A DNA stretch of 64,000 nucleotides from Streptomyces sp. LHD-70 (lineage in GTDB: Bacteria; Actinomycetota; Actinomycetes; Streptomycetales; Streptomycetaceae): positions 47,758 through 111,757 of the forward strand of contig NZ_JAVIFW010000025.1 of the NCBI RefSeq assembly GCF_031157275.1, written 5' to 3'. This document shows, piece by piece, positions 42,496 through 50,984 of the stretch. Every line of letters begins with the position of its first letter. The stretch's first letter is position 1. Position numbers and translations under genes: made by a program. Below the pieces are notes generated by a model that saw only the letters and a program-made list of their open reading frames with translations, was not told the origin of the DNA and ran no database searches.

Positions 42496-45400
42496 ATGTC
42501 CGTGCACAGCCATTCGGCAGGCCAGTACTCGGCAAGTCAGTACGACGCTGCCGCAGCCGCGTCCCCGCAGGCCCAGACGCCTGAGTTCCCCAGGCACGTC
42601 GTCACCGCGGTCCTCGTCTCGCACGACGGCGCCCGCTGGCTGCCCGACGCCCTCAGCGGCCTGCTCGGCCAGGAACGCCCCGTGCAGAACGTGATCGCGG
42701 CGGACACCGGCAGCGCCGACGAGTCCGCCGCGATCGTCACGGACGCCCTGGGCCCCGAGCGCGTCCTGCACCTCGCCCGCCGCTCCGGATTCGGCACCGC
42801 CGTCGACGAGGCCGCCCGCACCGCGCGCGTGCTCACGCCCGACGACCTGCCCTATCTGAAGCGCCCCAGCGGCTGGGACCCGGTCACGCGCACCTGGCGC
42901 GACGAGGCGTACGACATGCCGGAACTCCCGTACGGAGAACCGGTCCAGTGGCTCTGGCTGCTGCACGACGACTGCGCCCCCGAGCCCGACGCCCTCGCCG
43001 CGCTCCTGCGCACCGTCGAGCGCGAGCACGAGGCGAACCGCGAAGTCGCCGTCGTAGGACCGAAACTGCGCGGCTGGTACGACCGCAGGCAGCTCCTCGA
43101 GGTCGGCGTCTCCATCGCGCACAGCGGCCGCCGCTGGACCAACCTCGACCGCCGCGAGCAGGACCAGGGCCAGCACGACCAGGTCAGGCCCGTCCTGGCC
43201 GTGTCCACCGCCGGCATGCTCATCCGGCGTGACGTCTTCGAGGAGTTGGGCGGCTTCGACCGGCGCCTGCCCCTCATGCGGGACGACGTCGACCTCTGCT
43301 GGCGGGCCCAGGAAGCCGGGCACCGCGTCCTGATCGCACCCGACGCCGTGCTGCGGCACGCCGAGGCCTCCGCGCGCGAGCGCCGCACCGTCGACTGCGT
43401 GGGCCGCACCTCCGCCAGCCCGCACCGCGTGGACAAGGCCGGCGCCGTCTACACGCTCCTGGTCAACACCCGCGCGGCGATGCTGCCTTGGGTGCTGCTC
43501 CGCCTCGTCCTCGGCACACTGCTGCGCACGCTCGCCTATCTCGTCGGCAAGGTGCCCGGCCAGGCCCTGGACGAAGTCGCCGGTCTCTTCGGTGTGTTGC
43601 TGCGCCCGGAGCGGATCCTCGGCGCGCGCAAACGCCGCGGCAAACCGCAGGTCGAGGCCGCCGAACTGCGGCCCCTCTTCCCGTCGCCCGGCGCGACCGT
43701 CCGCCTCACCGTCGAGCAGGTCGCCTCCAACCTCGTCGGCCGTTCCGACCCGGAGACCTCCTCCGGCGGCCGGCACGGCGCGGTGGAGTCGGGGCCCGGC
43801 GGGGACGACGCCGAGTTCCTGCAGGTCGAGCAGTTCGCCCGCCTCAAGCGGATCGGCCGCAAGCCCGGCCCCGTGCTCTTCGGCGTGCTGCTCCTGGTCT
43901 CCCTGATCGCCTGCCGCGCGCTGCTCGGCAGCGGTGCCCTCGCGGGCGGCGCCATGCTGCCCGTCCCGGCCGACGTCTCCGAGCTGTGGGGCCGGTACGT
44001 GGACGCCTGGCACCCCGTCGGCACCGGCGGCACCCAGTCCGCGCCGCCGTACCTCGCCTTCGTCGCCGCCCTCGCGACTGTCCTGTTCGGCTCCACCGGG
44101 CTCGCCGTCACGGTGCTCCTGGTCGGCTCCGTCCCGCTGGCCGGCGCCGCCGCGTACTTCGCCTCCCGGCCGCTCGTCGAGTCGCGCCTGCTGCGCGCCT
44201 GGGCGTCCGTCGCGTACGCCTTCCTGCCCGCCGCCACCGGCGCGCTCGCGGGCGGGCACCTCGGTACGGCGGTCCTCGCGATGCTGCTTCCGCTCATCGC
44301 GCGCGCGGGCCTCGCCGCCGGCGGCCTCCTCCTGAAGACGCCCGACGCGCGCGGCAGTTGGCGCGCCACCTGGGCGTACGCACTGCTGCTCACCGTCGCC
44401 ACCGCCTTCACGCCGGTCGTCTGGCCCATCGCGCTCGTGCTCGGCATCGCCCTGCTTGTACTGCGCCGCGCCGACCTCAGCGCGTACGGCCTGCGGTTCC
44501 TCGCCGCGCTCGGGGTGCCGCTGCTCGTGCTCGCGCCCTGGTCGCTCTCGCTGCTGCCCTTCGGCTTCTTCCGGTCGACCGGGCTCGACTACGGCGCGGG
44601 TTCCGCGTCGGGGCTCGACCTGCTCGGCCTCAGCCCCGGCGGGCCCGGCGCGGTCGGCGGGCTGCTCCTGATCGGCTTCGTCCTCGCCGCCCTCGCGGCC
44701 CTGCTGCGCGGCGAGCGGAACCTCGCGATCCGCACCGCCTGGGCCGTCGCCCTCACCGGCTTCGTCTTCGCCGCCCTCAGCAACGGCTCCGCCTGGGCGG
44801 GCCCGGCGACGCTTGTGTACGGCATCGCGCTGCTCGCCGCCGCCGTGGTCGGCGCCGAAGGGGCGCACACGCGCGTGGCCGAGCAGAGCTTCGGCTGGCG
44901 TCAGCCCGTCGCCGCCCTGATCGCCGTCGCCGCCGTGCTCGGCCCGCTCGTCGCCGCCGTCGGCTGGATGGTCCGCGGCGCCGACGGACCGCTGGAGCGC
45001 CGCGACCCCGCACAGGTCCCGGCCTTCGTCGCCGAGGAGTCCGGCACCAAGGACCAGCCCCGCACGCTCGTCATCGACAGCGAGTCCGAGGCCGAGGTCG
45101 GGTACGTGCTCGTGCGCGGCTCGGGAGCCCGCCTGGGTGACGCCGAACTCGCCGCGGCGGGCGAGGGCAACGGCCGCCTCGACAAGACCGTCGCCCACCT
45201 CGTCGCGGGCTCGGGTGCCGACCAGGTCGACCAGCTCGGCGACTTCGCCGTGCGGTACATCCTGCTGGAGGCGGGCGCGCCCCGCGGGGTGAGCCGCGTC
45301 CTGGACGCCACGCCCGGTCTGACCCGGCTGAGCCAGCAGGACGGCAGGGCCCTGTGGCGCGTCGACCGGCAGGTCGCCCGTGCCGCGGTGGTGCCCCCCT

Positions 45401-46287
45401 CGGGCACGCCCGAGCCGGTCGCGGCCGGCCCGGTCGAGATCCACACCGACATCCCCGCAGGCCCCGAGGGCCGCACGCTCCGCCTCGCCGACTCCACCGC
45501 CGACGGCTGGACGGCGACGGTGGACGGCACGGAACTCCCCAGGAAGACGGTCGACGGCTGGGCGCAGGGCTTCGAACTGCCCCCGTCCGGCGGCCGGTTG
45601 GACGTCACGTACGACACTCCCGGTACGCACACGGGCTGGCTCTGGGCGCAGGGCGCGCTCGTCGTGGTGCTCGTGGTCCTGGCCCTGCCGGGCCGCCGGG
45701 ACACCGTGGACGACGACCTTCCGGAAGAGCCCGTGACCGTCCCGGCGCAGCCCGTCGAGGGCGAGGGCCGGCGGGCCCGCAGGCTGCGTGCGGCCCAGGA
45801 GGCCGAGGCAGCCGCCCAGGGCCACACGGCCCCGCCCGAGGAGCCGCAGCCCGCACCCGCCGTGCCGCGGCAGCAGACGCACGACGAGTGGTCCGCGGCG
45901 GCATACGCGGGCGCGGACCAGCCCGCACACCCCCAGGAGCAGTACGAGGCCGCGCAGTACCCGCCTGGCGGCTACGAGCAGTACGGCTCCGGGGCGTACG
46001 AACCCGCCCCCTACGCCCAGCAGCCGGGCATCCCCGGCACGTACGACCAGCAGGGCCAGGCCGGTCCTGGCCCGTACGGCTCGTTCGACTACGGCTACGG
46101 GACGCAGGCCGACCAGCCCGCCGACCCGGCCATGCCGCCGCCCCCGCCACCCCCGCCGCCCGTGCCGCCGCAGGCCCCGCCGTACGCCCCGTACGCCCCG
46201 TACGAGCCCTACGGAGGCCACGAAAAGCCTTACGGCGGCGCCGACTTCAGGCCCGACAGCGAGCGCCCCGACGGGAGCCAGCAGTGA
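42496..46287 (+). CDS. Giant membrane glycosyltransferase (GT2 plus multi-TM domain)
   Basis: A 1263-residue protein. Residues ~30-330 are a GT2 domain (VTAVLVSHDGARWLPDALSGLL, LHDDCAPEPDAL as the DxD-like site, LPLMRDDVDLCWRAQEAGHRV). From ~450 to ~840 there are 10 or more hydrophobic segments, then a long extracytoplasmic domain (~850-1070), one more transmembrane helix (WAQGALVVVLVVLAL) and a ~180-residue tail rich in Pro/Tyr/Gln ending near a run of prolines. It probably builds or modifies an envelope glycan. The ATG at 42496 is used; a longer in-frame GTG ~29 codons upstream is possible. The next gene overlaps its stop (GTGA). Confidence 0.88.
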   Translation: MSVHSHSAGQYSASQYDAAAAASPQAQTPEFPRHVVTAVLVSHDGARWLPDALSGLLGQERPVQNVIAADTGSADESAAIVTDALGPERVLHLARRSGFGTAVDEAARTARVLTPDDLPYLKRPSGWDPVTRTWRDEAYDMPELPYGEPVQWLWLLHDDCAPEPDALAALLRTVEREHEANREVAVVGPKLRGWYDRRQLLEVGVSIAHSGRRWTNLDRREQDQGQHDQVRPVLAVSTAGMLIRRDVFEELGGFDRRLPLMRDDVDLCWRAQEAGHRVLIAPDAVLRHAEASARERRTVDCVGRTSASPHRVDKAGAVYTLLVNTRAAMLPWVLLRLVLGTLLRTLAYLVGKVPGQALDEVAGLFGVLLRPERILGARKRRGKPQVEAAELRPLFPSPGATVRLTVEQVASNLVGRSDPETSSGGRHGAVESGPGGDDAEFLQVEQFARLKRIGRKPGPVLFGVLLLVSLIACRALLGSGALAGGAMLPVPADVSELWGRYVDAWHPVGTGGTQSAPPYLAFVAALATVLFGSTGLAVTVLLVGSVPLAGAAAYFASRPLVESRLLRAWASVAYAFLPAATGALAGGHLGTAVLAMLLPLIARAGLAAGGLLLKTPDARGSWRATWAYALLLTVATAFTPVVWPIALVLGIALLVLRRADLSAYGLRFLAALGVPLLVLAPWSLSLLPFGFFRSTGLDYGAGSASGLDLLGLSPGGPGAVGGLLLIGFVLAALAALLRGERNLAIRTAWAVALTGFVFAALSNGSAWAGPATLVYGIALLAAAVVGAEGAHTRVAEQSFGWRQPVAALIAVAAVLGPLVAAVGWMVRGADGPLERRDPAQVPAFVAEESGTKDQPRTLVIDSESEAEVGYVLVRGSGARLGDAELAAAGEGNGRLDKTVAHLVAGSGADQVDQLGDFAVRYILLEAGAPRGVSRVLDATPGLTRLSQQDGRALWRVDRQVARAAVVPPSGTPEPVAAGPVEIHTDIPAGPEGRTLRLADSTADGWTATVDGTELPRKTVDGWAQGFELPPSGGRLDVTYDTPGTHTGWLWAQGALVVVLVVLALPGRRDTVDDDLPEEPVTVPAQPVEGEGRRARRLRAAQEAEAAAQGHTAPPEEPQPAPAVPRQQTHDEWSAAAYAGADQPAHPQEQYEAAQYPPGGYEQYGSGAYEPAPYAQQPGIPGTYDQQGQAGPGPYGSFDYGYGTQADQPADPAMPPPPPPPPPVPPQAPPYAPYAPYEPYGGHEKPYGGADFRPDSERPDGSQQ

Positions 46288-47798
46288 ACCGCACGACCCT
46301 GTCCCTGATCGCCGCGGGTGGAGCGCTGGCCGTCGTCACCGGAGTCGCCACGCTCACCGCACCCGACGGCAGCGCGGCCGACGGCGCGGCGAAGGCGGCG
46401 GAGCAGCGGCCGGTGGACCGCAGCAGCCTGCTGTGCCCGGCGCCGAGCTCCTCCGACCTGGCGGACACCTCGTACACGTCGTTCACGCCCAAGTCCTCGG
46501 GGGCGGGCGGCAAGGGCGCGGCCGAACTCGTCGGCGCCCCGCGCGCGTCGGAGGACGACGGCAAGTCCGGTAAGGACGACAAGAAGGCGAAGGAGCGGTC
46601 CGGCGAGGGCAAGCCCGTGCTGGCCGCCAAGAGCGTCGGCAAGCCGGTGGCCGAGGAGGCCTCCGGCGCGGACGCCCCCGCGCTCGTGGGCTCGGCGGAC
46701 GGCGCTCTCGCGCCCGGCTGGGCGGTACAGCAGACCACCACGATCAGCGCGGGCAGCGGTCGCGGTGCGCACGGCCTGGCCTGTGGTGCCCCGGACACCG
46801 ACTTCTGGTTCCCCGGCGCGAGCACCGCGAAGGAGCGCAGCGACTACGTCCACCTGACGAACCCGGACGACACGGCGGCCGTCGTCGACATCGAGCTGTT
46901 CGGTCCCCGCGGCGCCCTCGACTCGGAGGTCGGCGAGGACATCAAGGTGCCGCCGCACTCCACCGTCCCGGTGCTGCTCTCCACACTCACGGACGAGCCG
47001 CAGACGAATGTGACGGCGCACGTCACGGCCCGCGCGGGCCGAGTGGGCGCCGCGGTGCAGTCCGCCGACGACAAGCTGGGCGGCGACTGGCTGCCCGCGT
47101 CCGCCGACCCAGCGGGCAGCGTCGTCCTGCCCGGCATCCCGAAGGACGCCACGTCCGTGCGCCTGGTCGCCTTCGCGCCCGGCGAGGCGGACGCGGACCT
47201 GAAGCTCTCCCTCGCGGGCCCGAACGGTTCGATCACGCCGGCGGGGAACGAGACGCTGCACGTCAAGAGCGGTATGACGGCGGCGGTGGACCTGGGTGAC
47301 GTCACCAAGGGCGAGGCCGGATCGCTGCTGCTCACGCCCACCGAGGACTCCGTGCCCGTGGTCGCGGCGCTGCGGGTCACGCGCGGCAAGGGCGCCCGGC
47401 AGGAGACCGCGTTCATCCCGGCGACCGCCCCGGTGGGCGACCGCGCGACGGCAGCGGACAACCGCGCCAAGGGCTCGACGCTCTCCCTGGTGGCGCCCGG
47501 CAAGACCGCCAAGGTGCGCATCACGGCCTCAGCGGGCTCGGAGGGCGGCGCGGCGGCCACGAAGACGTACACGGTCAAGGGCGGCACCACGCTGGCCGTC
47601 GAGCCGCCGGTGCCCAGCGGCCTGAAGGGCTCGTACGCCCTGACGGTGGAGTCGGTCTCGGGCACGGTGCACGCCGCGCGCCTGCTGGAACTGCCGGAGG
47701 ACGGCGTGCCGATGTTCACGATCCAGACCCTGCCGGACGACCGCGGCATGATCACCGTGCCGCAGGCGGAGCAGGATCTGTCGGTGCTGCAGAAGTAG
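46284..47798 (+). CDS. DUF5719-type exported protein
   Basis: A 504-residue protein with an N-terminal signal or anchor (LSLIAAGGALAVVTGVATL), then ~110 residues of low complexity with a Lys/Asp/Gly stretch, then beta-rich repeats (~150-500) with few cysteines (C54 and C162). I recall this architecture as DUF5719, common in actinobacteria and linked to the upstream glycosyltransferase. The GTG overlaps the glycosyltransferase stop by 4 nt, so the proteins are made together and may form a complex outside the membrane. No catalytic motif is seen. Confidence 0.78.
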   Translation: MNRTTLSLIAAGGALAVVTGVATLTAPDGSAADGAAKAAEQRPVDRSSLLCPAPSSSDLADTSYTSFTPKSSGAGGKGAAELVGAPRASEDDGKSGKDDKKAKERSGEGKPVLAAKSVGKPVAEEASGADAPALVGSADGALAPGWAVQQTTTISAGSGRGAHGLACGAPDTDFWFPGASTAKERSDYVHLTNPDDTAAVVDIELFGPRGALDSEVGEDIKVPPHSTVPVLLSTLTDEPQTNVTAHVTARAGRVGAAVQSADDKLGGDWLPASADPAGSVVLPGIPKDATSVRLVAFAPGEADADLKLSLAGPNGSITPAGNETLHVKSGMTAAVDLGDVTKGEAGSLLLTPTEDSVPVVAALRVTRGKGARQETAFIPATAPVGDRATAADNRAKGSTLSLVAPGKTAKVRITASAGSEGGAAATKTYTVKGGTTLAVEPPVPSGLKGSYALTVESVSGTVHAARLLELPEDGVPMFTIQTLPDDRGMITVPQAEQDLSVLQK

Positions 47799-47835
47799 CC
47801 GGCTCGGCCCGCTGCGGGGTCGGTCCTCGGCGGGT

Positions 47836-48297
47836 TCAGTCCTCGCCGTACCGCGGGTCGACCGCGTCCGGGGACAGGCCGAGCAGCTCGGCCACCTGCT
47901 CCACGACGACCTCGTGCACAAGGGCCGCGCGCTCGTCCCGGCTCTTCGTGCGGATCTCGACCGGGCGGCGGTAGATGACGATCCGCGCGGGCAGGTCGTC
48001 CCGCGCGGCCGCGGTCCCGCCCAGCGGGACGGTCTCGTCGCTGAGCAGTTCGCCGGGGCCGCCGCCTGTGTCTTTCACGTACGGCACGTCCTGGACCAGG
48101 AACTCGATGTCGGCGAGCTGTGGCCAGCGCCGCTCGAGCCGCTCCACGGAGTCCTGCACGAGGTCGGCGAAGACCTCTCCCCGGCTCGCGGCGAGCGGCA
48201 CCTGCGGCGGCGCCACGGGACCGCGCATGCCGCGGCCGTGCCGGTCTCTGCGGCGGATCCTGGGCTCGGTCGCGCGGGGCGGTACGGACTTGTCCAT
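47836..48297 (-). CDS. Zincin-like metallopeptidase family protein with altered HExxH
   Basis: A 153-residue protein of the short metallopeptidase family (DUF1025/PF06262-like). It keeps the family's IVIYRRPVEIRTKSRDERAAL approach to the active helix, but where HEIGHHFG is usual it reads H128-E129-V-V-V-E-Q: the second zinc histidine is Val132. Only one of the HExxH histidines remains, so proteolysis as in zincins is doubtful. The N-terminal ~40 residues are basic and variable. Start ATG 48297; it converges on the DUF5719 gene. Family membership is moderately sure, activity doubtful. Confidence 0.72.
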   Translation of the reverse strand: MDKSVPPRATEPRIRRRDRHGRGMRGPVAPPQVPLAASRGEVFADLVQDSVERLERRWPQLADIEFLVQDVPYVKDTGGGPGELLSDETVPLGGTAAARDDLPARIVIYRRPVEIRTKSRDERAALVHEVVVEQVAELLGLSPDAVDPRYGED

Positions 48298-48627
48298 CAC
48301 CGGTGAAGGGTAATCCTCCGCACTGACACCCGTCCGCCACGCGGGCTCCACGCGCGCGTGGAGCCCGGAACTGCGGGGCCGGCGCGGTGGGCCGTACATC
48401 CGGACGGCACAGGGCATGTCGTCGGATGACCATTCCGGCCAACCTTGGGCTCGTTTGCGTAACCCACCGAGACCACCTGACTCATGGCAAATGACGGCAT
48501 TTGCACGGGATGAGGGCGAGATTCAACACCGTTGATTCCACTGCCTCTTGGGGTCCGTGCAGGTCAGCGCGGCATCTTCAGAGGGCCTTGGGTGAGGGAT
48601 CACACCGCGACACGGGGGAGTGACCTC
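48298..48627. other. 330-nt divergent control region
   Basis: No gene is seen. Two inverted repeats stand out: GCAAATG-ACGG-CATTTGC (48487-48504) and TCAAC-ACC-GTTGA (48523-48535). Both are A/T-rich for this genome, lie ~95-140 nt before the DUF3499 gene and could be operators. No clear promoter was picked. Confidence 0.45.
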
Positions 48628-49053
48628 GTGGAGAGTCGTCGCGGCCCGCTCAAGAGTGCGGTACCGTCCAACGTCGTGAGCCCTGTACGTCGCTGTTCGC
48701 GCACCGCTTGCGGCCGTCCCGCCGTCGCGACGCTGACGTACGTCTACGCCGACTCGACCGCGGTCCTCGGCCCCCTCGCCACCTACGCCGAGCCCCACTG
48801 CTACGACCTGTGCGCCGAGCACTCCGAGCGCCTCACGGCGCCGCGCGGCTGGGAGGTCGTCCGCCTCGCCGACACGTCGGCGCCTGGGCGCCCGAGCGGG
48901 GACGACCTGGAGGCACTCGCCAACGCCGTCCGCGAGGCGGCCCGCCCGCAGGAGCGCGCCGCCGGGGCCGGCGGCAGCGGGGCCCGCTCGGCGGACCCGA
49001 TGGAGGTCGCGCGCCGCGGCCACCTCCGCGTCCTGCGCTCACCCGAGAACTGA
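48628..49053 (+). CDS. DUF3499 protein, zinc-ribbon type
   Basis: A 141-residue actinobacterial conserved protein. Near residue 22 it has CSRTACGRPAVATLTYVYADSTAVLGPL and later PHCYDLCAEHSERL: two cysteine pairs (C-x4-C and C-x2-C), suggesting a bound zinc. The C-terminal half is disordered and charged. I chose the GTG at 48628 because GGGGGAG lies 7 nt before it; a later in-frame GTG at 48676 (VSPVRRCS) is possible. Its function is not known to me. Confidence 0.77.
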   Translation: MESRRGPLKSAVPSNVVSPVRRCSRTACGRPAVATLTYVYADSTAVLGPLATYAEPHCYDLCAEHSERLTAPRGWEVVRLADTSAPGRPSGDDLEALANAVREAARPQERAAGAGGSGARSADPMEVARRGHLRVLRSPEN

Positions 49054-49100
49054 GCGCACGCCTCCCGGCAGGACCCCTTCAGCGGCTGAGGTTTCCTCTT

Positions 49101-49115
49101 CAACAATCGTTGTTG
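49101..49115. promoter_or_regulatory. Palindromic operator candidate upstream of lactate permease
   Basis: CAACAA-TCG-TTGTTG is a perfect 15-nt palindrome, 120 nt before the permease start and followed by TTGACT (49125-49130), a possible -35. A GntR/LldR-type repressor would be a natural binder; no such gene is in the window. Confidence 0.5.
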
Positions 49116-49235
49116 TACGGAGCATTGACTTCCCCTTGTCGCGGACACGACGATTCCGCCACCCGTGAGTGATCGCTTTCCGCATGCCGGAAATGACGGG
49201 AAGCGACGGAACCTCATGGGACCCGGGAGGCCCGT

Positions 49236-50852
49236 GTGTTCGTACAGGAACTGGAACCCGTCGCCGACTCGCTCGGCCTGTCCGCACTGATCGCCGCACT
49301 ACCCCTGGTCACCGTCCTCATCCTGCTCGGCGCCGTCCGCATGAAGGCCCACCGCGCGGGGCTCATCGGCCTCGCCGTCGCCGTCCTCGTCGCCTGGCTC
49401 GCGTACGGGATGCCGCTCGGGCAGACGCTGTCGAGCGGCGCGCAGGGCGTCCTTTTCGGGCTCTTCCCGATCATGTGGATCGTCGTCAACGCCCTGTGGG
49501 TGTACCGGATGACCGTCCGCACCCAGCACTTCGACATCCTGCGCCGCTCCTTCGGGCGGCTCTCCGACGACCCGCGCATCCAGGCCCTCGTCATCGCCTT
49601 CTGCTTCGGCGCGCTCCTGGAAGCGCTCGCGGGCTTCGGCGCGCCGGTCGCGATCAGCGCGGTGATGCTGGTCGCGCTCGGCTTCCAGCCGGTGAAGGCG
49701 GCCGTCGTCGCCCTCGTCGCCAACACCGCGCCCGTCGCCTTCGGCGCCATGGGCACACCGGTCGTGACGCTCGCTCAGGTCACCGGCCTGCCCCTGGACT
49801 CGGTCGCCTCCGTCGTGGGCCGCCAGACGCCGCTCCTGGCCCTCGTCGTGCCGCTCGTGCTCGTCGGCCTCGTCGACGGCAAGCGCGGGCTCCGCGAGAC
49901 CTGGCTGCCCGCCCTGGTGTGCGGAACGGCCTTCGCCGCCGCCCAGTTCGTGGCGTCCAACTACGTCTCCGCCCAACTGGCCGACATCGGCGCCGCCCTG
50001 GCCGGCGCGGCCGCCCTCGTCGCGCTCCCCAGCGCCCGGAAACCGGCCGCCGAACCGGTGCGCGCCGCAGTGCTCACCGGCGTACGCAGCGAGGACCTGG
50101 ACACCGAGGACCCGGGCCGCGAAGTCATGCGCGCCTACGCCCCGTACGCCCTCATCGTGGTCGTCTTCTCGCTCGCGCAGATCCCGGCCGTCAAGAGCGT
50201 CCTCGACGGGGCCACCCAGGTCTTCGACTGGCCGTTCCTGAACGTGTCCGACCCCGACGGCAACCCGGTGGGCGCCAACGCCTTCACGCTGCCGCTCGTG
50301 TCCACCGGCGGCACGCTCGTCCTGCTCGCCGGCATCCTCACGGCCGGCGTGATCGGGGTGCACGCGCGCGTGGCGCTGCGCGAGTGGGGCGCCACTGTGC
50401 ACGAACTGCGGTTCGCGATCCTCACCGTCACCTCGGTGCTCGCCCTCGCGTACGTCATGAACCTCTCCGGACAGGCCGCCGTCATCGGGCACTTCGTGGC
50501 CGCGGCGGGCGCGGGGCTCGCGTTCCTGTCGCCCGTGCTCGGCTGGTTCGGCGTCGCCGTGTCCGGCTCCGACACCTCCGCCAACGCGCTCTTCGGCGCC
50601 CTTCAGGTGACGGCCGCGCGGCAGTCCGGACTCTCGCCCGAACTCCTCGCCGCCGCCAACAGCTCCGGCGGCGTGCTCGGCAAGATGATCTCGCCGCAGA
50701 ACCTCACCATCGCCTGCGCGGCCGTCGGACTCGCGGGCAAGGAGGGCGACTTGCTCCGCAAGGTGCTGCCCTGGAGCATCGGCCTGCTTCTGGTGATGTG
50801 CCTGATCGTGGTCGCCCAGAGCACGTTCCTGCTGGGCTGGATGCTGCCCTGA
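49236..50852 (+). CDS. lldP: L-lactate permease
   Basis: A 538-residue LctP-family membrane transporter with ~13 hydrophobic segments, importing lactate (or glycolate) with protons. Family motifs visible are GALLEALAGFGAPVAISAVMLVALG, VALVANTAPVAFGAMGTPV and, near the end, NSSGGVLGKMISPQNLTIA. Length is typical. GTG 49236 follows GGGAGG. It is a single-gene unit with a palindrome upstream and a weak hairpin overlapping its stop. No lactate dehydrogenase gene is adjacent. Confidence 0.93.
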   Translation: MFVQELEPVADSLGLSALIAALPLVTVLILLGAVRMKAHRAGLIGLAVAVLVAWLAYGMPLGQTLSSGAQGVLFGLFPIMWIVVNALWVYRMTVRTQHFDILRRSFGRLSDDPRIQALVIAFCFGALLEALAGFGAPVAISAVMLVALGFQPVKAAVVALVANTAPVAFGAMGTPVVTLAQVTGLPLDSVASVVGRQTPLLALVVPLVLVGLVDGKRGLRETWLPALVCGTAFAAAQFVASNYVSAQLADIGAALAGAAALVALPSARKPAAEPVRAAVLTGVRSEDLDTEDPGREVMRAYAPYALIVVVFSLAQIPAVKSVLDGATQVFDWPFLNVSDPDGNPVGANAFTLPLVSTGGTLVLLAGILTAGVIGVHARVALREWGATVHELRFAILTVTSVLALAYVMNLSGQAAVIGHFVAAAGAGLAFLSPVLGWFGVAVSGSDTSANALFGALQVTAARQSGLSPELLAAANSSGGVLGKMISPQNLTIACAAVGLAGKEGDLLRKVLPWSIGLLLVMCLIVVAQSTFLLGWMLP

Positions 50853-50872
50853 GCCCCGCCCCTCCCGGGGCT
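50852..50872 (+). terminator. Weak hairpin at the end of lldP
   Basis: AGCCCCG (50852-50858) and CGGGGCT (50866-50872) form a 7-bp stem starting on the last base of the stop codon. There is no T-tract, so this is a modest terminator at best. Confidence 0.4.
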
Positions 50873-50984
50873 GCCGTGAGGGGCCGTGGGGCGCTGTGAG
50901 CCCCTTGCGGCCCCGGCTCGTGCGGGACTGTCAGCGGCGACCGGTACGTTGGGGGGACCGCACAGGATTCCAGGAGGGTTGGCC

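Noticed and set aside
42409..46221. A 1270-codon open frame antisense to the giant glycosyltransferase
   Set aside because: It mirrors the coding strand's codon bias, has no recognisable domain or ribosome-binding site, and the sense frame has clear GT2 motifs.
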